Assembly (NCBI GenBank): GCA_900556405.1
Contig: USPB01000120.1
Coordinates: forward strand, 1-6,032
Reading direction: 5' to 3'
Length of the DNA stretch: 6,032 bases
Source: an uncultured Actinomyces sp.
GTDB taxonomy: Bacteria; Actinomycetota; Actinomycetes; Actinomycetales; Actinomycetaceae
Shown here: positions 1-6,032 of the stretch, piece after piece
Position numbering within the stretch: position 1 is the first letter of the stretch
How the letters are laid out: the number at the start of each line of letters is the position of its first letter
Notes under the pieces: model-generated
Database searches by the model: none
Seen by the model: the letters and a program-made list of their open reading frames with translations, nothing else
Told to the model about the DNA's origin: nothing
Position numbers and translations under genes: made by a program

Positions 1-2897
1 CGACCGTCTACGCGCCCGCCGGGGACGTTGAGCGCTATGGGCGCGCGGACGACCCGGACAATGGCGCGCTCGGTTTCCCCGCCGCCTTCTCCTCGACCCT
101 CGCGGTCGCCTCGGTCAACGAGCAGGAGATCATGGGAGCCATCACCTACGGCGACCACCTGATCGGATACCGTCCCGTGACCCGCATGGGCAAGGGCGAC
201 GGACCGGGCTTTGACTCCCTTGCCGCGGGAACCTACCGCGTCGTCTACGCCGGAAACGGCTCGAGCGAAGACCTGACGAAGTACCTGGGCGCGGACTATG
301 GGGACCTGTCCCACACGATCCTCCTCGAAGAACTGGGAGGCACCGACTCGCGCGGTAAGGACGTGGAGGTCAAGCACAAGATCAAGGCCCTGAAGTCCCT
401 GACGAGCAAGCCCGCCGGAGTTCTGCTCGGCCACTGGTACGACACCGAAACCCCCGTGAAGTGGTCGGTCGACCGCTGGTTTAGCATTCCGATGGGGACC
501 ATCACGACCTCGGATCGCAACCGTCTCTACGACGCGATCAAGGCCTCCGGCACCGGATCGATCGAGGTTGGCGTCTCTCCCTCGACGACCCTCACCGTGC
601 CCGAGGGCCTGTCCGCGTCGGATTTCTCCTCCACAGGTGCCACCCCTGACCTGCGGCTCAAGCCCGAGGTCGCAGCACCCGGCGGCAGGGTCGCGTCCGC
701 CACGCCCGGAAACGACTACGACAACGAGTCCGGTACGGCCGAGGCCTCGGGTCAGGCCGCCGCGGTCGCCACCCTCGTGCGTCAGCGCGTGGCGTCCGAC
801 CCCGCCTTCGCGGGTCTGTCGGACGCCGAGAAGAACGCCGTTGTCACGAAGCTCCTGATGGGCACCGCCCGCCCGATCGCGGACGCGCAGCAGGATGACG
901 GTACCTTCTACTCACCTCGCCGAGTGGGTGCCGGCCTGGTTGACGCTGCGGGGGCCACGACCTCGTTCGTGTACCCGACCGTCGTCGGCGCGGCGAACCC
1001 GTCGCGTCCCAAGGCCGACCTGGGTGAGGGCACCTCTGGGTGGACCTTCCAAGTGACGCTGACGAATGTCTCCGACACCGCCCGCACTTTCACCCTCGGC
1101 GGCCAGGCGCTGTCCGAAAAGGTCGAGAGCATGCTGCTGTCGCACCACTCGACCAACTGGGCGGGGAAGGGCATTGACCTGACGTTCTCCGCGGACTCGG
1201 TGACCGTGCCCGCCAAGGGGGAGGCCACCGTGACCGTCACCGTGACCCCGCGCGAGGCCTTCGCCTCGTACGCTGCTGCGAACACCCCCAAGGGAACGTT
1301 CATTGACGGTGCCGTGACCTTCACGAGTACCGACGGGGCGCCGAACCTCACCGTTCCCTACATGGGCTTCTACGGCTCCTGGGGCGCCCCGGCGATCTTC
1401 GACCAGGTCACCCCGAACAACCACATCAGCGGCTACGGGTCGACCTTCATGGACGGAAACCTCCCGTTCGGACAGCAGAGCCCCTTCGATGTCGAGGACG
1501 AGCGGATGATCAACGGGGTTGATCCCGACCTCTTTATCATCACCCGTTCGACGGATGAGAACGCGCGCAGGGGCGTGCGCTCGGGTACCGTGCTGCTGCG
1601 CTCCGTGTCCTCCCTGACCTACACCTTCACCAACGAGGCGGGCCAAACCATCCGCACCTTCACGTGTGGGCGCGCGGATCGGTCCATCTACGACGTGCAG
1701 GAGCGCTCGCCGCGCACCGTCGAGGACTCTGTGCCCGGCTGCGCCCCCTGGTTCTCCGGCTACGCGCCCGATGGCAGCGAGCTGCCGGATGGACGCTACA
1801 CGCTGACGATCGAGGGCACGACCGAGGGACCCTCGCCCTCAACCCAGCAGATCAGCTACGGCCTCACGCTGGACACCAAGGCCCCCGTCATCTCGAACGT
1901 GACGGTCAGCGGCGACGGTAATGAGCGCACGCTCTCCTTCGACGTCGCCGACTCCTCGCCCATATCGGCCGTCGGCTTCTCGGCCACTGCCGATGGTCCC
2001 ATCGTCGAGCGCGGCGCCGAGGTCTACCCGACCGAACGCGGGGAGGATGGGCTGGTTCACCGCCACTTCGACATTGCGCTGAAGGATACTCTGGCCAGCA
2101 TCGGGGATGACCCGTCGTCCATCTACCTGCACGTGTGGGACTGGCCCGCCAACAAGGGGACGGCTCCGGTCGCCCTCAAGACGATCCCCATGACGTCGCT
2201 GGCGCTCTCCCAGACGTCCGCGACGCTGAGCGTCGGTGAGACGCTGACGCTCAGCGCCACCCACGAACCCGCGGACGCGAACGTGACGGCGCTGTCCTGG
2301 TCCTCCTCGGACGAGGCCGTGGCAACCGTCAGCGCGACCGGCGAGGTCAGTGCAGTGGGCGCGGGCGACGCGACCATCACCGTGACCGACCCGACGCAGC
2401 CCAGCGTGACGGCCAGCGCCACCATTCACGTGAGCGCTCCCGCCCCCGCCGCGAAGGCAGGAACGTGGAAACGGGATGGCCGCGGCTGGTGGTACCGCTA
2501 TGAGGACGGGACCTACCCGACCGACACGACCCTCGCCATCGACGGGGCCACCTACCGCTTCGACGCGCGCGGCTACATGCGTACCGGCTGGGTCGAGGAC
2601 CATGGCTCCTGGTACTACCACAAGGCCTCGGGCGCCCAGGCGAGCGGATGGATCCTCGACGGCATCTCCTGGTACTACCTGGACCCGGCCACGGGCGCCA
2701 TGGCGACCGGCTGGGTCAAGGACGGTGACACCTGGTACTACCTCAACCCCACCACCGGCAAGATGATGACGGGATGGCTCAAAGACGGCGGCGCCTGGTA
2801 CTACCTGAAGACCGGAAGCGGCGCGATGGCCACGGGTCGCCTGCGCATCTTCTGGACCTGGTACACCTTCTCGGAGACGGGACAGCTGATCAGCTAG
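1..2897 (+). CDS. S8 subtilisin-like cell-envelope protein, predicted catalytically dead, with Big_2 and cell-wall-binding repeats (5' truncated)
   Basis: The frame is open from base 3 and ends at TAG 2895-2897, giving 964 visible residues; the N-terminus, including the Asp and His regions, lies outside the window. An ATG at 132 is internal, because upstream codons align with the gene at 3341. Domains by window residue: end of the S8 fold with a PA-like insert (about 1-330), Fn3-like domain (about 346-463), beta-rich region with DGRYTLTI (596) and DTKAPVI (624), Big_2 Ig-like domain (about 731-811), then cell-wall-binding repeats (about 820-964). The family cleaves surface or host proteins, but here the serine motif reads SGTAEASG (Ala at 738-740) and the oxyanion motif reads APAGD (Asp at 24-26). 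I infer a secreted, wall-bound protein without peptidase activity. There is no frameshift or internal stop, which argues against simple decay. The only two cysteines (1665, 1740) could form a disulfide. Family assignment is strong; the role is unknown. Confidence 0.9.
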   Translation, partial: TVYAPAGDVERYGRADDPDNGALGFPAAFSSTLAVASVNEQEIMGAITYGDHLIGYRPVTRMGKGDGPGFDSLAAGTYRVVYAGNGSSEDLTKYLGADYGDLSHTILLEELGGTDSRGKDVEVKHKIKALKSLTSKPAGVLLGHWYDTETPVKWSVDRWFSIPMGTITTSDRNRLYDAIKASGTGSIEVGVSPSTTLTVPEGLSASDFSSTGATPDLRLKPEVAAPGGRVASATPGNDYDNESGTAEASGQAAAVATLVRQRVASDPAFAGLSDAEKNAVVTKLLMGTARPIADAQQDDGTFYSPRRVGAGLVDAAGATTSFVYPTVVGAANPSRPKADLGEGTSGWTFQVTLTNVSDTARTFTLGGQALSEKVESMLLSHHSTNWAGKGIDLTFSADSVTVPAKGEATVTVTVTPREAFASYAAANTPKGTFIDGAVTFTSTDGAPNLTVPYMGFYGSWGAPAIFDQVTPNNHISGYGSTFMDGNLPFGQQSPFDVEDERMINGVDPDLFIITRSTDENARRGVRSGTVLLRSVSSLTYTFTNEAGQTIRTFTCGRADRSIYDVQERSPRTVEDSVPGCAPWFSGYAPDGSELPDGRYTLTIEGTTEGPSPSTQQISYGLTLDTKAPVISNVTVSGDGNERTLSFDVADSSPISAVGFSATADGPIVERGAEVYPTERGEDGLVHRHFDIALKDTLASIGDDPSSIYLHVWDWPANKGTAPVALKTIPMTSLALSQTSATLSVGETLTLSATHEPADANVTALSWSSSDEAVATVSATGEVSAVGAGDATITVTDPTQPSVTASATIHVSAPAPAAKAGTWKRDGRGWWYRYEDGTYPTDTTLAIDGATYRFDARGYMRTGWVEDHGSWYYHKASGAQASGWILDGISWYYLDPATGAMATGWVKDGDTWYYLNPTTGKMMTGWLKDGGAWYYLKTGSGAMATGRLRIFWTWYTFSETGQLIS
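2190..2435 (+). other. Bacterial Ig-like Big_2 domain within the first gene
   Basis: The segment has the usual Big_2 pattern: LSVGETLTL, then SWSSSDEAVATVSATGEV, then GDATITV, and a final strand ATIHVSA. Such domains act as spacers or adhesion modules in surface proteins. It is followed by an Ala/Pro linker (APAPAAKA, about 2436-2459) leading into the wall-binding repeats. Here it probably holds the S8-like part away from the wall. Confidence 0.85.
2460..2894 (+). repeat. C-terminal choline-binding-type cell-wall-binding repeats
   Basis: Five roughly 20-21-residue units start at 2586, 2646, 2709, 2772 and 2835. They follow a longer divergent unit (2460-2585) containing GWWYRYEDGTY. The core pattern is GW-x(2)-DG-x(2)-WYYL followed by a turn ending in GAMAT. 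Units 2 to 5 are clean; the last is degenerate (GRLRIFWTWYTF) and caps the protein just before the stop. This is the CW_binding_1 / choline-binding repeat type, which stacks into a beta-solenoid and holds proteins non-covalently on wall teichoic or other polymers. It implies anchoring without a sortase LPXTG motif, and none is visible here. The ligand, choline or another glycan, cannot be told from the sequence. Confidence 0.88.
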
Positions 2898-2915
2898 ATC
2901 ACCTCTGAGCCTGCC

Positions 2916-2958
2916 CCAGGCCCGCGAACCCAGCGTGACGCCGGGTTCGCGGGCCTGG
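2916..2958 (+). terminator. Strong hairpin terminator after the first gene
   Basis: A perfect 16-bp inverted repeat (2916-2931 with 2943-2958) encloses an 11-base loop, within which GCG/CGC can pair further around a TGA triloop. It starts 18 bases after the stop codon. No U-run follows directly (the next bases are CGTCTGTC), as is common for terminators of high-GC actinobacteria. It should separate transcription of the first gene from the second. Confidence 0.8.
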
Positions 2959-3004
2959 CGTCTGTCAAGGGCATGAGCGCTAAAATTCCCAGGGTTTTTT
3001 CAGG

Positions 3005-3041
3005 TTGTCTTGTCGTTGTCGCAAGGTTCGCGCTTTACACT
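3005..3041 (+). promoter_or_regulatory. Possible promoter with TTGTC repeats and TACACT -10 box
   Basis: TACACT at 3036-3041 fits an actinobacterial -10 (TAnnnT). Upstream, TTGTC occurs at 3005, 3010 and 3016, the last two followed by G. As -35 boxes the latter two would have spacers of 20 and 14 bases, neither ideal. If used, transcription would begin near 3048, just ahead of the structured stretch. The repeats could instead be a binding site for a regulator. The call rests on motif resemblance only. Confidence 0.3.
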
Positions 3042-3047
3042 GAATGT

Positions 3048-3182
3048 CATCACAAGGGAATACGGCACGGACCACGAGGGTCCGGGATATGCCGACGAGA
3101 CTTTTACGAGGAGCCTTCTGGGAAAACTTGCACTGTGTTGATGGGATAGGCTGAGGGGTCGACCGCGAGGTCGGCCCCTCAG
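3048..3182 (+). ncRNA. Possible structured leader or small RNA of unrecognised family
   Basis: The 5' part can form helix 3063-3067 with 3090-3094 stacked on hairpin 3068-3073 / 3079-3084 (CGGACC/GGTCCG, loop ACGAG), leaving a 5-base bulge on the 3' side. ACGAG recurs at 3095-3099 and 3106-3110. An SD-like GAGGAG lies at 3108-3113 without a well-placed ATG. The segment ends in the GCGA-loop hairpin at 3151-3182. About 135 bases of potentially folded, non-coding sequence closed by a strong hairpin suggests a small RNA or a cis-acting leader of the downstream gene. I do not recognise a known riboswitch core. Neither transcription nor covariation has been shown. Confidence 0.3.
3151..3182 (+). 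terminator. Strong hairpin with GCGA loop, terminator or attenuator
   Basis: CTGAGGGGTCGACC (3151-3164) pairs with GGTCGGCCCCTCAG (3169-3182): 14 bp with one T-G wobble, closed by the GNRA tetraloop GCGA. The next bases are CTTATGCG, so there is no U-run. It lies 158 bases before the chosen start of the second gene. It could end a small RNA, attenuate read-through into the second gene, or back up the first gene's terminator. AGGCT (3148-3152) can alternatively pair with AGCCT (3112-3116), which would compete with the base of this stem. Confidence 0.6.
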
Positions 3183-3247
3183 CTTATGCGCTGCCGTGCA
3201 CAAAATGTCAGTGGGTGGACACGATGATGCTCCAGCGGACATGCATA

Positions 3248-3276
3248 CTGCACAACTGGCAGAACTTACGCATAAT
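3248..3276 (+). promoter_or_regulatory. Weak candidate promoter for the second S8 gene
   Basis: CATAAT at 3271-3276 differs from TATAAT by one base. CTGCAC at 3248-3253 sits 17 bases upstream but is a poor -35. Initiation would fall near 3283, leaving a leader of about 58 bases before the ATG at 3341 and ruling out the in-frame ATG at 3275. The call is based on the -10 match and position only. Confidence 0.3.
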
Positions 3277-3327
3277 GGGACGGCGCGCCACACGGACGCG
3301 CATGTCATCGCCACCTTGTCGATACGT

Positions 3328-3334
3328 AAGTGAG
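3328..3334 (+). promoter_or_regulatory. Weak ribosome-binding site for the second S8 gene
   Basis: AAGTGAG ends 6 bases before the ATG at 3341, at suitable spacing but as an imperfect Shine-Dalgarno. The in-frame alternatives at 3302 (GGA 5 bases upstream) and 3275 (no SD seen) are no better. The shift to GC-rich third positions at 3341 favours this start. Confidence 0.4.
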
Positions 3335-3340
3335 CCATTG

Positions 3341-3418
3341 ATGTCCCATCACTCCACCCCGGCACTCGCACTCGCCGCCGCCCTCGCCCTGACCGGCGTG
3401 AGCGTCCCGGCGCTCGCG
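3341..3418 (+). other. Sec signal peptide of the second S8 protease
   Basis: The N-terminus has a hydrophobic core (ALALAAALALTGVSV) followed by PALA, with a likely signal peptidase I site after residue 26 (A-L-A before A-S-P). The n-region has two His but no Lys or Arg, which is unusual. A start at 3302 or 3275 would supply Arg residues. Export is well supported either way. Confidence 0.75.
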
Positions 3419-6032
3419 GCGAGCCCCCAGCCGGGCGGCATCCTCCCCGCCAACCCCGCCCAGGCCGCCTCCCCCGAGGCGCGCACAGGCACGCGCGTCG
3501 AGGACCCGCTCCTCTCCATCCGTCAGGCCGAGGCCGGGGGAGTGACCCTGCCCGACGCTGCCTCTACGCAGGAGGCGGCTGACGACACCCCGACGACGAT
3601 CATCGTCCAGCTCGAGGAGGGGGCGGCCGACGGCTCTGCGCCAGCCACGCGCGACGAGGTCAAGGCCCGCATTGCCTCGGCGGTTCAGGCGGCCGTGCCC
3701 GGCGCGCAGGTCACCACCGTGCGCGACTACACGAACGCGCTGGACGGCTTCGCCATCGAGGCACCCGGTTCCGCGCTCTCCGCCATTCAGAAGGTCCAGG
3801 GCGTGAAGGTTGCGTTCATCGAGGGCGTACACAAGCCGTTGGAGACCAGCGCGGATGGGGCGGGCGCACCCGTCCTCAAGAACGCCTCGTCCCTGGCGAT
3901 GACGCGCGCGGCCGAGGCTGCCCAGAAGGGCGACCGTCAGGTCATCGAGGTCATCGACTCCGGACTGCAGACCGACCACGACGCCTTCGCCGGATCGATG
4001 GACGGCGTCGACGTGCGCCTGAGCCAGGCCGACGTTCAGGCCTTCGCGAGCAAGCTGCCGCACGGTAGTTCCGGTACGTACGTCAACAGCAAGATCCCCT
4101 TCGCCTACGACTACGCCGACAACGACGCTGACGTCGTTCCCCACTCCGAGAAGGACCTGTCCCACGGCACGCACGTCACCGCGATCGCAGCCGCCAACGC
4201 CGACGTCCTGCAGGGCACCGCGCCCCACGCGCAGATCGTCGTCGCCAAGGTGGCCTCCGACGCGGACGGGTCGATGCCCGATAGCGCCCTCCTGGCCGCC
4301 CTCGATGATGCGCTCGTCATCAAGCCCGACGTCATCAACCTCTCCCTGGGCGACGACGCCGGCATGAGCAGCGACGCCGGCAGCGTCTTCGCGGGCGTCT
4401 ACGAAGCGCTCACCAATGCCGGAATCACCGTCAACGCCGCTTCGGGCAACGCATTCTCCAACGCGTACGGCAACAACAGCGGCCAGAACAAGCCGTTCGC
4501 GACCGACCCCGACACGGGCACGCTCGGCGAACCCGCCTCCTACAAGTCCACGCTGGCCGTCGCCTCGGTCGACAATCAGGAGGCCCTGTCCTACGTGACC
4601 CTGGGGGAGCGTAAGATCGCCTACCGCACCGCGCTCGACGGTCAGGGAGAGGCCGTGCGCGGCCTGCGTGACATCCCCGAGAAGAGCTACCGCATCGTCG
4701 ATGCCGGCGCGGGCGGCGGCGACGAGCTCGACAAGTACGCTGGCACCAACCGACTGAGCCTTGCTGACGCGATTGTCCTCGAAGACAAGGGCGGCACCGA
4801 CACTCGGACCGGCACGGCAATGACCGACGAACTCAAGGCCTCGTACCTGACAGGCTTCCCATCAACGCCCGCGGCCCTCATGATCGCCGACACCGACGAC
4901 TCGACCACGCCCTACCAGTCGATCCTGGGCGCCACGACCTCGATGCCCACGGTGACCATCACCAAGCAGGACGGCGAGGCGATCCGCGCAGCCCTGGCTG
5001 CGGCGGGCGGTGCGGACGTGTACCTGACCGTCACTCATTCGGGTATCGTGCTGGCCTCGAATAACCCCACGGCCTCGGAATTCTCGGCGTGGGGAGTGGC
5101 CCCCGACCTGACACTCAAGCCCGAAATCGCGGCCCCCGGCGGCGACATCATGTCCGCCTACCTCGGTAACGAGTATCAGCGCCTGTCGGGCACCTCGATG
5201 GCTTCCCCGCAGGTCGCCGGCATCAGCGCGCTCGTGCGCCAGCGCATCGCGGGTGACCCCGCATTCTCCGGCATGAGCGCCAAGGATAAGAACGCCGTCG
5301 TTACTAACCTCCTCATGGGCACCGCCCACCCGCTCATCGACGTCGAGCGGGGGGACGGCACCTACTACTCGCCGCGCAAGGTTGGTGCGGGTGCCGTCGA
5401 CGCGGTCGCTGCCACCACCGCGACCGTCTACCCGACCGTCGTCGGAGCCGCCGATACCTCCCGACCCAAGGCCGACCTCGGCGATGGAACGAACGGCTGG
5501 ACCTTCCAGGTGCGCCTGACCAACCTCTCCGACGCCGCCCACACCTACACGCTCGGTGGCCAGGCGCTCTCCGAAATGGTCGAGGAAGGCCTCTTCCTCG
5601 AGCACTCGCAGAACTGGGCGGGCGCGGGCATCTCGCTGTCCTTCTCCGGTGATGGCGTGTCCGAGGCCGGGGACGCCCAGCAGATCACCGTCCCCGCACA
5701 GTCGACCGCCACCGTGAGCGTCGCGGTGACCCCCGAGTCCGAGTTTGCGGCCTTCGCCTCGGCGAACACGCCCAAGGGAACCTTCATCGACGGCGCCGTG
5801 ACCTTCACGAGCGAGGACGGGACGCCGAGCCTGACCGTCCCCTACCTGGGCTTCTACGGTTCCTGGGGCGCCCCGAATGTCTTCGACGGCAAGTGGTCGG
5901 ATGACGAGACGACGCCCGTGCACGTCTACCGTTCCGCGCTGGTCAACGCACATTCGTCGATCCCGCTGGGCGCGCTCAACCCGCTGTCGGACAAGCAGGA
6001 CTCGAACCTGGTCACCACGATCAACACGCAGC
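3341..6032 (+). CDS. Secreted S8 subtilisin-like cell-envelope protease, apparently active (3' truncated)
   Basis: 897 residues are visible from ATG 3341; the frame runs off the window. Order: signal peptide (1-26), Ala/Pro-rich stretch, I9-type propeptide (about 86-166) that would assist folding and be removed, then the S8 domain. All catalytic residues are present: Asp206 in VIDSGL, His275 in SHGTHV, oxyanion Asn370 in ASGN, and Ser619 in GTSMASP. The roughly 250 residues between Asn and Ser include a PA-like insert (about 430-570), typical of lactocepin / C5a-peptidase-like enzymes. An Fn3-like domain follows (about 719-845, ending FYGSWGAP). Expected role: endopeptidase at or outside the cell surface, cleaving host or nutritional proteins; the substrate is unknown. 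Its anchor would lie beyond the window. It is a paralogue of the upstream gene, same strand, 443 bp away. In-frame ATGs at 3302 and 3275 would add an Arg-containing n-region, so the start is uncertain. The visible chain from 3341 has no cysteine. Confidence 0.92.
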   Translation, partial: MSHHSTPALALAAALALTGVSVPALAASPQPGGILPANPAQAASPEARTGTRVEDPLLSIRQAEAGGVTLPDAASTQEAADDTPTTIIVQLEEGAADGSAPATRDEVKARIASAVQAAVPGAQVTTVRDYTNALDGFAIEAPGSALSAIQKVQGVKVAFIEGVHKPLETSADGAGAPVLKNASSLAMTRAAEAAQKGDRQVIEVIDSGLQTDHDAFAGSMDGVDVRLSQADVQAFASKLPHGSSGTYVNSKIPFAYDYADNDADVVPHSEKDLSHGTHVTAIAAANADVLQGTAPHAQIVVAKVASDADGSMPDSALLAALDDALVIKPDVINLSLGDDAGMSSDAGSVFAGVYEALTNAGITVNAASGNAFSNAYGNNSGQNKPFATDPDTGTLGEPASYKSTLAVASVDNQEALSYVTLGERKIAYRTALDGQGEAVRGLRDIPEKSYRIVDAGAGGGDELDKYAGTNRLSLADAIVLEDKGGTDTRTGTAMTDELKASYLTGFPSTPAALMIADTDDSTTPYQSILGATTSMPTVTITKQDGEAIRAALAAAGGADVYLTVTHSGIVLASNNPTASEFSAWGVAPDLTLKPEIAAPGGDIMSAYLGNEYQRLSGTSMASPQVAGISALVRQRIAGDPAFSGMSAKDKNAVVTNLLMGTAHPLIDVERGDGTYYSPRKVGAGAVDAVAATTATVYPTVVGAADTSRPKADLGDGTNGWTFQVRLTNLSDAAHTYTLGGQALSEMVEEGLFLEHSQNWAGAGISLSFSGDGVSEAGDAQQITVPAQSTATVSVAVTPESEFAAFASANTPKGTFIDGAVTFTSEDGTPSLTVPYLGFYGSWGAPNVFDGKWSDDETTPVHVYRSALVNAHSSIPLGALNPLSDKQDSNLVTTINTQ

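Larger units (their letters stand above)
2898..3340. other. Non-coding intergenic region between the two S8 genes
   Basis: This 443-bp gap has lower GC than the flanking genes and no convincing coding signal on either strand. In order it holds the terminator hairpin, a T6 run (2995-3000), three close TTGTC repeats (3005-3020) before TACACT (3036-3041), a stretch with potential RNA helices (3063-3094), a second hairpin (3151-3182), and a candidate -10 box with weak ribosome-binding site for the downstream gene. The frame of the downstream gene stays open back to 3155, but its third positions there are often A or T, unlike the coding sequence after 3341. Confidence 0.7.

Noticed and set aside
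132..134. ATG at 132 as the real start of the first gene
   Set aside because: Codons from base 3 align with S8 sequence of the paralogue (TVYAPAGD, STLAVASV), and no ribosome-binding or signal sequence supports an internal start.
912..1646. Minus-strand frames opposite the Fn3-like part of the first gene (also 1839-2621)
   Set aside because: They are shadows of the real coding strand. The + strand shows clear domain homology with the downstream paralogue.
2897..2905. GATCACCTC, identical to part of the 16S rRNA 3' end
   Set aside because: It is only nine bases with no other rRNA-like sequence nearby; chance overlap at the stop codon is enough to explain it.
2995..3000. T6 run as terminator tail for the first gene
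   Set aside because: It lies 37 bases past the hairpin at 2916-2958, and the CCC-A-GGG before it has too small a loop to form its own stem.
3151..3182. T-box-like GACCGCG segment
   Set aside because: The T-box consensus around TGGNACCGCG is not matched, no specifier stem is visible, and the bases are explained by the hairpin with GCGA loop.
3000..3371. Minus-strand frame of 123 codons across the intergenic region
   Set aside because: It covers both strong hairpin elements and the start of the second gene, with no domain or ribosome-binding site. Composition gives no coding signal.
3305..4228. Open frame of 307 codons on the minus strand
   Set aside because: It is antisense to the signal peptide, propeptide and catalytic Asp/His region of the second protease, with biased composition and no family resemblance.
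4862..5953. Long open frame of 363 codons on the minus strand
   Set aside because: It lies wholly opposite the conserved S8/Fn3 coding sequence. Its Gly/Arg/Val/His-rich, low-complexity translation is typical of antisense frames in high-GC DNA, with no recognisable domain.

Overview
The window is GC-rich with strongly GC-biased third codon positions. It encodes large secreted, multidomain surface proteins. This fits a high-GC Gram-positive bacterium, most likely an actinobacterium of the Actinomyces/Schaalia type; that genus-level guess rests on style and protein architecture, not on a database match.

Layout: two large genes lie head to tail on the + strand. Both belong to the subtilisin-like S8 serine protease superfamily, of the long cell-envelope (lactocepin / C5a-peptidase-like) kind with a protease-associated (PA) insert and a following Fn3-like domain. 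The first (bases 1-2897) has lost its 5' end to the window edge. It ends in an Ig-like Big_2 domain and a run of choline-binding-type 'GW...WYY' cell-wall-binding repeats. The second (3341 to beyond 6032) has its 5' end here, with a signal peptide, an I9-type propeptide and a complete Asp/His/Asn/Ser active site; its 3' end is cut off.

The 443-bp gap (2898-3340) is non-coding. It holds a near-ideal hairpin terminator just after gene 1, a T6 run, a stretch with several possible RNA helices ending in a second strong hairpin with a GCGA loop (3151-3182), and a weak promoter candidate. Gene 2 is therefore probably transcribed separately from gene 1.

Main point: aligned with gene 2, gene 1 carries Ala where the catalytic Ser should be (GTSMASP has become GTAEASG) and Asp where the oxyanion-hole Asn should be (ASGN has become PAGD). 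Its reading frame and C-terminal domains are nevertheless intact. Gene 1 thus looks like a maintained, wall-attached pseudoprotease encoded beside an apparently active paralogue. Whether the two proteins interact (decoy, chaperone, adhesin or substrate-presenting partner) is inference only.
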